Assembly: GCF_003369795.1 (NCBI RefSeq)
Contig: NZ_CP026730.1
Coordinates: 1,116,001 to 1,180,000 of the forward strand
DNA from: Streptomyces sp. CB09001
Lineage (GTDB): Bacteria > Actinomycetota > Actinomycetes > Streptomycetales > Streptomycetaceae
Length of the DNA: 64,000 nt
Direction of reading: 5' to 3'
The stretch's first letter is position 1. Every line of letters begins with the position of its first letter. Below the pieces are notes generated by a model. The model had not been told where the DNA came from. It did not search any database and saw nothing but the letters and a program-made list of their open reading frames with translations. Position numbers and translations under genes: made by a program. Below are positions 34,794 to 42,814 of the stretch, in pieces.

Positions 34794-36110
34794 ATGAGCG
34801 GGGAAGCGCGGAAGACCGCGGAGGGGCTGGCCTATCTCTCCGGTTTCGGCAACGAGCACAGCTCGGAGGCCGTCGCGGGCGCGCTGCCCGAGGGCCGGAA
34901 CTCGCCGCAGCGGGCACCGCTGGGCCTGTACGCGGAGCAGCTGAGCGGCACGGCGTTCACGGAGCCGAGGGCGCACAACCGGCGCTCGTGGCTGTACCGG
35001 ATCCGCCCGTCGGCCGCACACCCGGCGTTCGTCCGTTCGGGCAACGGCACGATCCGCACCGCTCCCTTCAACCAGGCCGTGCCGGACCCGAACCGGCTGC
35101 GGTGGAACCCGCTGCCGGTGCCCGGGCCAGCCACGGACTTCGTCGAGGGGCTGTGGACGCTCGGCGGCAACGGCGACGCGACCCAGCGCACCGGCATGGC
35201 CGTGCACCTCTACCACGCGACCGCCTCAATGGAGCGCGTCTTCAGCGACGCGGACGGCGAGCTGCTGATCGTCCCGGAGCGCGGCGGCCTGCTGCTGCGC
35301 ACCGAGTTCGGGCTGCTGCACGCCGAGCCGGGGGACGTGGCGCTGATCCCGCGCGGGGTCCGCTTCCGCGTCCAGCTGCTGGACGCGGACGCCCGCGGCT
35401 ACGTCTGCGAGAACTACGGCGCGCCGTTCCAGCTCCCCGACCTGGGCCCGATCGGCGCCAACGGCCTGGCCAACGCCCGGGACTTCCGGGCGCCGGTCGC
35501 CGCGTACGAGGAGCAGGACGGCCCGGTGGAGGTGGTCAACAAGTTCTGCGGCAACCTCTGGACCGCCGAGTACGACCACTCCCCGCTGGACGTCGTCGCC
35601 TGGCACGGCAACCATGTGCCCTACGTCTACGACCTGCGCCGTTTCAACGTCATCGGCACCATCTCGTACGACCACCCGGACCCGTCGATCTTCACGGTGC
35701 TCACCTCCCCGTCGGACACCCCGGGACTGGCGGGCGTGGACTTCGTGGTGTTCGCGCCGCGCTGGCTGGTGGGCGAGGACACCTTCCGGCCGCCGTACTT
35801 CCACCGGAACGTGATGACCGAGTACATGGGCCTCATCGAGGGCGCCTACGACGCCAAGGCGGAAGGCTTCGTGCCGGGCGGCGGTTCGCTGCACAACATG
35901 ATGTCGGCGCACGGCCCGGACCGGGAGACCTTCGACCGGGCGAGCGCCGCCGAGCTGAAGCCGCAGCGGATCGACGACGGACTGGCGTTCATGTTCGAGA
36001 CCCGGTGGCCGGTGACCCTCACCCCCCACGCGGCCCGCGCCGAGCACCTCCAGCCGCGCTACGACGACGTCTGGCAGGGCCTGGAGCGGCACTTCCGCCC
36101 CTTGCACTGA
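34794..36110 (+). CDS. hmgA: Homogentisate 1,2-dioxygenase
   Basis: Protein of 438 residues, the normal length. It opens the homogentisate ring to maleylacetoacetate in tyrosine/phenylalanine breakdown using Fe(II). Signatures: [13 protein letters not shown] at the N-terminus, [65 protein letters not shown] (iron-ligand region) and [24 protein letters not shown] precedes the ATG. A GntR gene follows after 26 nt. Confidence 0.96.
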   Translation: MSGEARKTAEGLAYLSGFGNEHSSEAVAGALPEGRNSPQRAPLGLYAEQLSGTAFTEPRAHNRRSWLYRIRPSAAHPAFVRSGNGTIRTAPFNQAVPDPNRLRWNPLPVPGPATDFVEGLWTLGGNGDATQRTGMAVHLYHATASMERVFSDADGELLIVPERGGLLLRTEFGLLHAEPGDVALIPRGVRFRVQLLDADARGYVCENYGAPFQLPDLGPIGANGLANARDFRAPVAAYEEQDGPVEVVNKFCGNLWTAEYDHSPLDVVAWHGNHVPYVYDLRRFNVIGTISYDHPDPSIFTVLTSPSDTPGLAGVDFVVFAPRWLVGEDTFRPPYFHRNVMTEYMGLIEGAYDAKAEGFVPGGGSLHNMMSAHGPDRETFDRASAAELKPQRIDDGLAFMFETRWPVTLTPHAARAEHLQPRYDDVWQGLERHFRPLH

Positions 36111-36136
36111 GGTTTTCCTACCGGTACGGATGGCCC

Positions 36137-36886
36137 GTGACCTCCTTCGCCCCGGACTCCATCGTCCTGAACCGCAAGCTGCCGCTCTGGTACCAGGTGT
36201 CGCAGTCGCTGCGCGCCTCGATACTCGGCCGCTCGCCCCTGGATCCGCTGCGGCTGCCCACCGAGGAGCAGCTGGCCGGGCACTACGGGGTGAGCGTGCT
36301 GACCATGCGGCAGGCGCTGAAGGAACTGGAGGACGAGGGGCTGATCACCCGCCACCGCCGGCGGGGCACGTTCATCCAGCCGCACGCCCGGCGCGGCGCC
36401 CCGGTACGGCTGCTCGGCTCGGTGGACGCGATCGTGGCGCAGCAGTCGGGCATGACGGCCCGGCTGCTGGGCCACGGCCCGTCGCCCGTGCCGTCCGAAC
36501 TCGCCGAGTACTTCCCCCGGCTGACCGAGGTGGCGACGTACCACCGGCTGCGCTGCGACGAGAAGACGGGCGAGCCGACCAACCACGCCCGCAACTACGT
36601 CCGTCCCGAACTGGCCGGGCGCATCGACGTGGACGACCTCGCCCGGTGGCCGATGACGAAGGTGCTGCGGGACGTGGTGGGCATGGACATCAGCCGGATC
36701 ACCGACACCGTCGAGGCCCGGCTCGCGGACCCGGAGACGGCGCGGCTGCTCGAAGTCCCGCTGCTCAGCCCGATCCTGCACTACACGGGCATCACCTACG
36801 ACACCGACGGCCGGGTCCTCGACGTGGCGGTCATCCACTACCGGGGCGACCGCTTCTCCTTCACGGTCACCCTGGATGCCACGTGA
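36137..36886 (+). CDS. GntR/HutC-type regulator
   Basis: Protein of 249 residues. Winged helix at residues about 10-75 (LPLWYQVSQSLRASI ... LPTEEQLAGHYGVSVLTMRQALKELEDEGLITRHRRRGTFI), then a UTRA ligand-binding domain (LGHGPSPVPSELAEYFP, DEKTGEPTNHARNYVRPELAG, TDTVEARLADPETARLLEVP, SPILHYTGITYDTDGRVLDVAVIHYRGDRFSFTV). Start GTG 36137. Directly behind hmgA, so it probably senses an aromatic-acid or histidine-pathway intermediate and may regulate hmgA, though hmgA control by it is not proven. Confidence 0.85.
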   Translation: MTSFAPDSIVLNRKLPLWYQVSQSLRASILGRSPLDPLRLPTEEQLAGHYGVSVLTMRQALKELEDEGLITRHRRRGTFIQPHARRGAPVRLLGSVDAIVAQQSGMTARLLGHGPSPVPSELAEYFPRLTEVATYHRLRCDEKTGEPTNHARNYVRPELAGRIDVDDLARWPMTKVLRDVVGMDISRITDTVEARLADPETARLLEVPLLSPILHYTGITYDTDGRVLDVAVIHYRGDRFSFTVTLDAT

Positions 36887-36917
36887 GGCCGCGGTGCCCC
36901 GTCGTACGATTCCCGGC

Positions 36918-38069
36918 GTGACGCACGACGACGCCCCGCCGCTGGCGGACCTCATGCCGTGGTCCGTCGCACCGCCGCGGCTCGGCCGGGGGTGGCCGAC
37001 GGCTCCCGACGCGGCGTCCCTGAAGGCCCGCTGGGACGCCCTGCTGAAGGCCCAGGGACCGGACCGCGCGACCCTGTTCGAGCCGACCCGCTCGCGCACG
37101 CCGTACTCGGCGGTCGGGCGGCTGCCGGGCGGCGCCGGGGGGACCGGGCGACTGGCGCGCGCCGCGGGGCCCTGTCCGGAGCCGGTCCGGGTGTTGCGGG
37201 CGCCGTTCGACGAGCAGTGGCTGATTCCCGACCACCGCCTGATCGACGCGGCCCGTCCGGAGCTGTGGCGGGTGGCGGACGCGCGACAGGTGTTCGTCGT
37301 GGAGGTGCCCGGCGCAGCCGGTCCCCCGCTGCTCCTCGCGACCTCGCTGCTGCCGCTGTTCGGTCCCGCCCGGATCCGCCCGCTGCATCGCCGTCCGGGC
37401 GGCGCGGAGCCCAACCTCGCGCCCGGCCTCCTGGACCACCTGGCCGCCCGCCTCGGCCGGCGCCCCGACCCGGCGGACGTGCTCGCCTGGTCGGCCGCTG
37501 CCGTGCGGCCCGGCTCGCTGGTCCCGCTCACCGCGGACCCCGCGCTGTGGGAGCACGGGGTCGCACTGGGCCGGCGCCTCCTGTGGCTGATGCGCCGCGA
37601 CGGCGAGCGTCCCAAGCTGCCCGGCGGCCGCCGGCCCTATGTGCGCGCCCCGCTGCCCCCGCGCCCGCTGACCCTGCGCTACGACCGCGACGAGGAGGCC
37701 CTCTTCCTGGACGAGGGCCGCGTCTCCCCCGTGCCGCCCGGGGCCTGGGACTTCGAGGCGGGCGGGGTGCGGGTGCTCGAGCAGTGGTTCGCGGCCCGCA
37801 CGGCCGCGGGCGAGCCGGGCACGCTGACGGCGATCCGCCCGGCCGGCTGGCCGCAGACCTGGACGTCCGAACTGCTAGAACTGATCACGGTGCTGGCGCT
37901 GCTCGCCGAAGTGCGGGACGGGTGCCGGGAGCTGACGGTCACGGACCGGATCAGCGCGGCCGAGCTGAACGAGGCGGGCGTACTGCCGGTGCCGGGGGCG
38001 GCCCGTCGGCCGGCCTCCGTCCTGGACGACCGGGAGGAGGGGCCGGAGGGACAGCTGGCCCTGCTGTGA
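36918..38069 (+). CDS. Type ISP restriction/modification C-terminal specificity-domain protein (orphan)
   Basis: Protein of 383 residues. I recognise it as the stand-alone relative of the LlaBIII-type C-terminal specificity domain: MPWSVAPPRLGRGWP, RTPYSAVGRLPG, FDEQWLIPDHRLIDAARPELWRVADARQVFVVE, GGRRPYVRAPLPPRPL, GAWDFEAGGVRVLEQWF and RPAGWPQTWTSELLELITVL. There is no methylase, helicase or nuclease motif, nor any partner genes nearby. Such single-domain proteins are widespread in Streptomyces and are annotated as type ISP enzymes; activity is doubtful. GTG 36918 is 31 nt behind the GntR gene. Confidence 0.6.
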   Translation: MTHDDAPPLADLMPWSVAPPRLGRGWPTAPDAASLKARWDALLKAQGPDRATLFEPTRSRTPYSAVGRLPGGAGGTGRLARAAGPCPEPVRVLRAPFDEQWLIPDHRLIDAARPELWRVADARQVFVVEVPGAAGPPLLLATSLLPLFGPARIRPLHRRPGGAEPNLAPGLLDHLAARLGRRPDPADVLAWSAAAVRPGSLVPLTADPALWEHGVALGRRLLWLMRRDGERPKLPGGRRPYVRAPLPPRPLTLRYDRDEEALFLDEGRVSPVPPGAWDFEAGGVRVLEQWFAARTAAGEPGTLTAIRPAGWPQTWTSELLELITVLALLAEVRDGCRELTVTDRISAAELNEAGVLPVPGAARRPASVLDDREEGPEGQLALL

Positions 38070-38094
38070 CCCCCGACGGAGTCGGTACTCCCGC

Positions 38095-38799
38095 TCACGC
38101 GAACCCGTCCAGCACCCGGGTCAGCGCCCGCTCGAAGACCCCTTCCAGGTCGATCGGACCCGCGTCCTCGGCGAAGGACGCCGCCAGCCTCGGGTAGGCG
38201 CCGCTCGCGACCTGCCGGCCGAGGTAGGCGATGCGCACCGCGTTCTCCTGCTCCTCGGACCAAGGCAGCGAGCGGGTGCGCTCGACGGTGGCGATCTCGT
38301 TGGCGACGTACGTGGTCACCACGCCGTTCACCATCGCGATCAGCTCCATCTTGGTGCCGTAGGGCGCCTCGAAGGGGTCGAGGCAGGCCAGGCAGTGCTC
38401 CAGGTAGCGCAGGGCGTTGGGGCTGAAGCCGTAGACGGGAGACATCAGGCGGGGCAGCCAGGTGTGGCGGTGCATCAGGGCGCGGGTCTGGCGGGCGACC
38501 CGGATCAGGTCCGCGCGCCAGTCGCCGCTCGGCTCCCACAGCTCGTGCTCGCCGCTGACCGCGTCCATCATCAGCTCGTACAGGTCCTCCTTGCGGGGGA
38601 CGTAGTTGTAGAGCGACATGGTGCCGCAGCCCAGCTCGCCGGCGACGCGCCGCATCGAGACCGCGTCCAGGCCCTCGGCGTCGGCGATCCGCACCGCGGC
38701 GGCGGCGATGTCGGCGCGGGTGTACGCCGGTCTCGGACCGCGGCCGGTGCGCTCGGGGCGCGACCAGATCACTTCGGGTACGGCCGCTCGGCCCGCCAT
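38095..38799 (-). CDS. TetR-family regulator of the adjacent exporter
   Basis: Protein of 234 residues with a HTH preceded by an Arg/Pro leader (GRGPRPAYTRADIAAAAVRIADAEGLDAVSMRRVAGELGCGTMSLYNYVPRKEDLYELMMDAV). The C-terminal domain is of the TetR_C_1 (PF02909) type used by drug-exporter repressors. It is divergent from the DrrAB-type exporter; two TACGTAC boxes sit between. Confidence 0.86.
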   Translation of the reverse strand: MAGRAAVPEVIWSRPERTGRGPRPAYTRADIAAAAVRIADAEGLDAVSMRRVAGELGCGTMSLYNYVPRKEDLYELMMDAVSGEHELWEPSGDWRADLIRVARQTRALMHRHTWLPRLMSPVYGFSPNALRYLEHCLACLDPFEAPYGTKMELIAMVNGVVTTYVANEIATVERTRSLPWSEEQENAVRIAYLGRQVASGAYPRLAASFAEDAGPIDLEGVFERALTRVLDGFA

Positions 38800-38826
38800 C
38801 GTGCATCACCTCGGCCACCATCCTAG

Positions 38827-38845
38827 TTACGTACACCGTACGTAG
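38827..38845. promoter_or_regulatory. TetR operator 1 for the exporter pair
   Basis: TTACGTACACCGTACGTAG: perfect 7-bp arms TACGTAC / GTACGTA around ACC. In the divergent intergenic space. Confidence 0.8.
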
Positions 38846-38862
38846 TGCGCTATGGTCGACGC

Positions 38863-39843
38863 ATGACTACTACGTACGCTGTACTTAGTGAGGGTCTGGA
38901 GAAGCGCTTCGGTGCCGTGCGCGCGCTGCGCGGCCTGGATCTCGCGGTGGCCGAAGGCACCGTCTGCGGGCTGCTCGGGCCGAACGGGGCGGGCAAGACC
39001 ACGGCGGTCCGGCTGCTGACGACACTGCTGCGGCCGGACGCGGGCTCGGCGCGGGTCGCCGGGCACGACCTGGTGCGGGAGGCGGCCGCGGTGCGTCGCC
39101 TGATCGGGGTGACCGGGCAGTACGCCTCGGTGGACGGGGACCTCACCGGCCGGCAGAACCTGCGGCTGTTCGCCCGGCTGCACCGGGTGCGGGACGCGGC
39201 GGCGCGGGCCGACGAGCTGCTGGACCGCTTCGGCCTGGCCGACGCGGCCGACCGGCCCGCCGCCACCCTGTCCGGCGGCCTGCGGCGCCGTCTCGACCTG
39301 GCCGCGAGCCTGGTGCGCCGCCCCGAGGTGCTGTTCCTGGACGAGCCGACGACCGGGCTCGACCCGGCCAGCCGGAACCGCGTCTGGGAGACCGTGCGAG
39401 CCCTGAAGGCGGACGGCACCACCGTGCTGCTCACCACGCAGTACCTGGAGGAGGCCGACCGCCTGGCCGACGACATCGCCCTGGTGGACCGGGGCCGGGT
39501 CGCACACACCGGGTCGCCGGCCGAACTCAAGGCGCTGGTGGGGGCCTACGCGGAGGCCGTCGTCCCGGACGCGGACGCCCTGGTGCGGGCGGCGGCGGTC
39601 CTGGACCGGCTGACCGGCGCCGAACCGGTCCTCGACCACGAGCGGCGCACGGTCGGCGCCGTCAGCACCGATCCGACCCTGACCCTGCCCCGCCTGGTGC
39701 GCGAACTCGACGCGGCGGGCGTGCCCCTGGCCGACGCGAGCCTGCGGCCGCCGACCCTCGACGACGTCTTCCTCCGCCTGACCGGCGGCAACGGCAGCGA
39801 CGCCAGCAACGACAGCAACGACAGCAAGGAGCTGGTGGCATGA
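38863..39843 (+). CDS. Daunorubicin-resistance-type ABC ATPase
   Basis: ATPase of 326 residues. Walker A GPNGAGKTT, signature LSGGLRRRLDLA, Walker B LFLDEPTTGLDP. The C-terminal part (GAYAEAVVPDADAL and the rest) matches DrrA-type drug-export ATPases. The ATG at 38863 begins MTTTYAVLSEG, codons that overlap operator 2. Coupled to the permease by ATGA overlap. Ser/Asn/Asp-rich tail (NGSDASNDSNDSKELVA). Confidence 0.9.
   Translation: MTTTYAVLSEGLEKRFGAVRALRGLDLAVAEGTVCGLLGPNGAGKTTAVRLLTTLLRPDAGSARVAGHDLVREAAAVRRLIGVTGQYASVDGDLTGRQNLRLFARLHRVRDAAARADELLDRFGLADAADRPAATLSGGLRRRLDLAASLVRRPEVLFLDEPTTGLDPASRNRVWETVRALKADGTTVLLTTQYLEEADRLADDIALVDRGRVAHTGSPAELKALVGAYAEAVVPDADALVRAAAVLDRLTGAEPVLDHERRTVGAVSTDPTLTLPRLVRELDAAGVPLADASLRPPTLDDVFLRLTGGNGSDASNDSNDSKELVA
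38870..38888. promoter_or_regulatory. TetR operator 2 inside the start of the exporter gene
   Basis: CTACGTACGCTGTACTTAG: TACGTAC / GTACTTA, one mismatch. Inverted copy of operator 1 at 16 of 19 positions, centres 43 nt apart. It covers codons 3-9 (Thr-Thr-Tyr-Ala-Val-Leu), using GTA and CTT codons rare here. Confidence 0.75.
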
Positions 39844-40655
39844 GCGCGGTGACGACGGGTCCGCACGGCTCGGCGTACGGTCTGGCGTACGACGGGGCGG
39901 CCATGCTGGGCCGCCAGTTGCGGCGGGCCCGGAACAACCCGGGGCTGCTGATCCTCACCCAGACCATGCCGATCACGATGCTGCTGTTCTTCGGCTACGT
40001 CTTCGGCAGCGCGCTGGCGATGCCGGGCGAGGAGTACCGGGCCTTCCTGGTGCCGGGGTTGCTGGTCGCCACCGCCGCGAACGGCATCATGACGGGCATG
40101 TTCCAGGCGGCCCAGGACACCCACCGAGGGGTGACGGACCGCCTGCGGACGCTGCCGGTGAGCCGGGCCGCCGTGCCCCTCGGGCAGTCGGTCGCCGATG
40201 TGCTCGTCACGGCCGCCGGGACGGTGCCGCTGCTGCTCGTCGGGCTCGCGGTGGGCTGGCGGGTGCAGGGCGGGGCGCTCGGCGCGGTGGGCGCGCTCGG
40301 GCTGTTGCTGCTGTTCCGGTTCGCGACGACGTGGATCGGGATCTTCCTGGGGCTGCTCACCCGCAACGAGGAGGCCGCCGGTCAACTCGGCGGCGCGACC
40401 TTCATCCTTCCGCTGCTGTCCAACGCGTACATCCCGACCGACGGACTGCCGGGCTGGCTGCGCACGGTGGCGGAGTGGAACCCGATCAGCGCGGTCGCCA
40501 CGGCGCTGCGGGACCTCTTCGGCAACGCGCCCGTGCCGGACGGGGCCGCCTGGCCGGTGACGCATCCCGTCGCCGGGTCGCTGGCGTGGTGCGCGGTACT
40601 GCTGGCGGTGTTCGTCCCGCCGGCGGTACGCCGGTACGCGCACGGGGACCGCTGA
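39840..40655 (+). CDS. ABC-2-type exporter permease (DrrB-like)
   Basis: Membrane protein of 271 residues with six hydrophobic helices and the ABC-2 pattern (MLLFFGYVFGSALAMPGEEYRAFLVPGLLVATAANGIMTGMFQAAQDTHRGVTDRLRTLPVSRAAV; later LSNAYIPTDGLPGWLRTVAEWNPISAVATALRDLFG). Start ATG 39840 overlaps the ATPase stop. With the ATPase it forms an exporter for hydrophobic compounds under the divergent TetR. Region 40656-40878 downstream holds no supported gene. Confidence 0.88.
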   Translation: MSAVTTGPHGSAYGLAYDGAAMLGRQLRRARNNPGLLILTQTMPITMLLFFGYVFGSALAMPGEEYRAFLVPGLLVATAANGIMTGMFQAAQDTHRGVTDRLRTLPVSRAAVPLGQSVADVLVTAAGTVPLLLVGLAVGWRVQGGALGAVGALGLLLLFRFATTWIGIFLGLLTRNEEAAGQLGGATFILPLLSNAYIPTDGLPGWLRTVAEWNPISAVATALRDLFGNAPVPDGAAWPVTHPVAGSLAWCAVLLAVFVPPAVRRYAHGDR

Positions 40656-40878
40656 CCGGGCCGGGGTACCGCGTCACCGCCGGTGGGGAGGCGGCGGGGA
40701 CGGGAAGATGCCGTGCGGGACGAGAACGTGCGAACGCGTGCGGGACGGACGTACGAGGTCGGGTGTACCGGGAGGGCCCGCGCTCGGGGAGCACACCGGG
40801 GCGCCGCTGCGTGCCGTGGGGATGACGGACGAGTGCCGCGGCGCCGCGCCGGGAGGTGTGACCGCCGGAGCGCGGGCC

Positions 40879-41148
40879 TCAGTTGCCGCCGAACAGCGAA
40901 CGGCGCAGTCGGCGCAGCGGTGCGAACAGCGAGACCCGGCGCACCCTGGCGCCTCGGTTGCTGCGCTTGTGTGCGGGCTCACGCGCGGTCAGCTCGCGCA
41001 TCAGCGACGTCGCCTCCACGGTCTCCCGCGGCGGGAGGGCGGGCCCTCCGAGTACCGCGAGATGACGGTCGAGGCGCGAGCTGGTCGCGCTGCTTCCGCA
41101 GGTGATCGCAGGGACCCTTGCCCTGCTGCGCACTGTTATCTGTTCCAT
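40879..41148 (-). CDS. Small basic protein of unknown function
   Basis: Protein of 89 residues, start at ATG 41148 with GGGGAG 7 nt upstream. N-terminus MEQITVRSRARVPAITCGSSATSSRLDRHLAVLGGPALP, C-terminus basic (RSNRGARVRRVSLFAPLRRLRRSLFGGN). No signal peptide or membrane helix. I do not recognise it, but the strong ribosome site and the tail pattern suggest a real, Streptomyces-conserved gene. A longer in-frame start (41313) lies in the promoter region. It is 115 nt downstream of the anti-sigma gene on the same strand. Confidence 0.6.
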   Translation of the reverse strand: MEQITVRSRARVPAITCGSSATSSRLDRHLAVLGGPALPPRETVEATSLMRELTAREPAHKRSNRGARVRRVSLFAPLRRLRRSLFGGN

Positions 41149-41263
41149 GTCACTCCCCACCCGTACGAGTCCACCCGGCCCGGGCAGGGTAACCCTATCG
41201 CCCCGGTACGGCATGCGTGTATCGCGGTCACAGGATTCACCTTCCCCGTAAGGGGGTTGACGA

Positions 41264-42061
41264 TTACTCTCCGAATCCGACAGATTCCAGGGCGAGTTGG
41301 ACGTCCGGCTCACTCGTCGGCAGGTCCGAGCCCCCGTCGGGTTCCACCGTCACCGCGAGTGACGTAGCGGAGCGGCTCAGGCCGGAGGCGATCAGGGGCG
41401 TGTCGCCGTCGAAGAGCCCGAGGGAGCGTGGCTCGGCGCCGGGGCGCATCAGCCACAGTTGGCGCACGCGGTCGCCCGGCGGCTCGCCGTACCCGCTGAG
41501 GGTCACCACCGCGCGCCCCCTGGACGCGGAGGCGACCACCGCGACACCGCGGCCGCGTGCGTCCGCACCGCGCGCCGCCCGGGCGTCCGGGGCGGCCAGA
41601 ACGTGGGCGATCTCACGTGCCCGGTCCCGTGCGGTGTCCAGCTCGTCCCGGGTCCGGTCGGCCCGCACCGCGAAGAGCGAGGCGACCACGAGCGCCGCGG
41701 CGGCCGTCACCGTGGCGAACGGCACGAGCAGGGGGCGCGGCCGGACGTGCCCGACCGGCCGCCGCCCGACCGGCCGCCGCCCGACCGGCCGCCGCCCGAC
41801 CGGCCGCCGCTGGACCGGTCCGCGCGCGGGCGCGGGCTCCTGCGCGATGGTGCGTACGGCGGTCAGGACCCGCTCGCGCAGGGCGGGCGGCGCGGGGGTG
41901 GCCGTGGAACGGGCCAGCCGGGCGGCGTCCTCGGACAGCGCCCGCACCTCGGCGGCGCAGCGGGCGCAGCCCTCCAGGTGCCGTTCGAAGCGGACCCGTT
42001 CGGCGCCCTCCAGGGCGTCCAGGGCGTAGGGGGCGGCGAGCGAGTGGCCGAAGAGGCTCAT
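41264..42061 (-). CDS. Anti-sigma factor (RskA-type, with zinc-finger)
   Basis: Protein of 265 residues. N-terminal anti-sigma zinc-binding motif H-x3-C-x2-C in ERHLEGCARCAAEV, preceded by a helical sigma-binding part (SLAAPYALDALEGAERVRF). A cytosolic linker holds a perfect tandem repeat RRPVG x4, followed by a single transmembrane helix (LLVPFATVTAAAALVVASLFAV) and an extracellular C-terminal domain of the RskA type (VTLSGYGEPPGDRVRQLWLMRPGAEPRSLGLFDGD). It holds the neighbouring ECF sigma factor at the membrane. Its start overlaps the sigma stop as ATGA. Confidence 0.88.
   Translation of the reverse strand: MSLFGHSLAAPYALDALEGAERVRFERHLEGCARCAAEVRALSEDAARLARSTATPAPPALRERVLTAVRTIAQEPAPARGPVQRRPVGRRPVGRRPVGRRPVGHVRPRPLLVPFATVTAAAALVVASLFAVRADRTRDELDTARDRAREIAHVLAAPDARAARGADARGRGVAVVASASRGRAVVTLSGYGEPPGDRVRQLWLMRPGAEPRSLGLFDGDTPLIASGLSRSATSLAVTVEPDGGSDLPTSEPDVQLALESVGFGE
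41751..41810. repeat. Perfect 15-bp tandem repeat, four copies, in the anti-sigma gene
   Basis: Unit CCGACCGGCCGCCGC repeated four times without a mismatch (60 bp). On the coding strand it encodes RRPVG units in the cytosolic linker just before the membrane helix. Copy changes would keep frame. Confidence 0.9.
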
Positions 42062-42615
42062 GCGACGCCTCCCAGGCACTCGCGCAGGCGGCCCAGTCCG
42101 TCGCGCATCCGGGTCTTCACCGTGCCCAGCGGGAGGGAGAGGCGCTCGGCCACCTCCCGGTAGGTGTAGCCGTCGTAGTAGGCGAGGGTGACCGACTGGC
42201 GCTGCAGGGCGGTCAGGCGGTCCAGGCAGCGCCGCACCCACTCGCGTTCGAGTCCCGCCTCGACCTCCTCCGCCACCTGGTCGAAGGCGGGGTGGTGGGA
42301 GCGGCGGGCCTCGCGCCGGTCGCGTTCGCCGGCGGCGCGGGCGCTGCGCACCCGGTCGACGGCGCGGCGGTGGGCGACGGTGAGGATCCACGACAGGGCG
42401 CTTCCCCGGCGGGGGTCGAAGCGCGCCGCCGACCGCCACAGTTCGAGCAGTACCTCCTGCGCCACCTCCTCCGACTGGGCGGGGTCGCGCACCACGCGCC
42501 GCACGAGTCCGAACACCGGCCCCGACACCAGCCCGTACAGCTCCTCGAAGGCCTTCTGGTCGCCGTCCGCCACCAGCACCAGCAGCTCGTCCGCCGCCAC
42601 CCGGTCCCCCTCCAC
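42058..42615 (-). CDS. ECF sigma factor (SigK-like, ECF19-type)
   Basis: Protein of 185 residues. Region 2 reads LYGLVSGPVFGLVRRVVRDPAQSEEVAQEVLLELWRSAARFDPRRGSALSWILTVAHRRAVDRVR and region 4 RLTALQRQSVTLAYYDGYTYREVAERLSLPLGTVKTRMRDGLGRLRECL. Its partner anti-sigma is RskA-like and coupled downstream, the SigK/RskA arrangement. Start GTG 42615. Region 42616-42814 is a divergent promoter space to the kinase. Confidence 0.9.
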   Translation of the reverse strand: MEGDRVAADELLVLVADGDQKAFEELYGLVSGPVFGLVRRVVRDPAQSEEVAQEVLLELWRSAARFDPRRGSALSWILTVAHRRAVDRVRSARAAGERDRREARRSHHPAFDQVAEEVEAGLEREWVRRCLDRLTALQRQSVTLAYYDGYTYREVAERLSLPLGTVKTRMRDGLGRLRECLGGVA

Positions 42616-42814
42616 CCCGTCCTCCTCTCCGCGGACCGCTCCCGGCCCGTCGACGTGACCGCCGGGCGCGCGGTCGCACGCCCTCCGCAGGGGTTACGGA
42701 TGCGCGGCCCGAAATCGACAGTCTCCGGGGCGGGTTCGGCGCCGTGGGGGTCGCGTCCGCACCGGGTTGGTCTACTTTGTGAAGGGTCCGCGCGCGACGT
42801 CATAGGGGGCGCCC

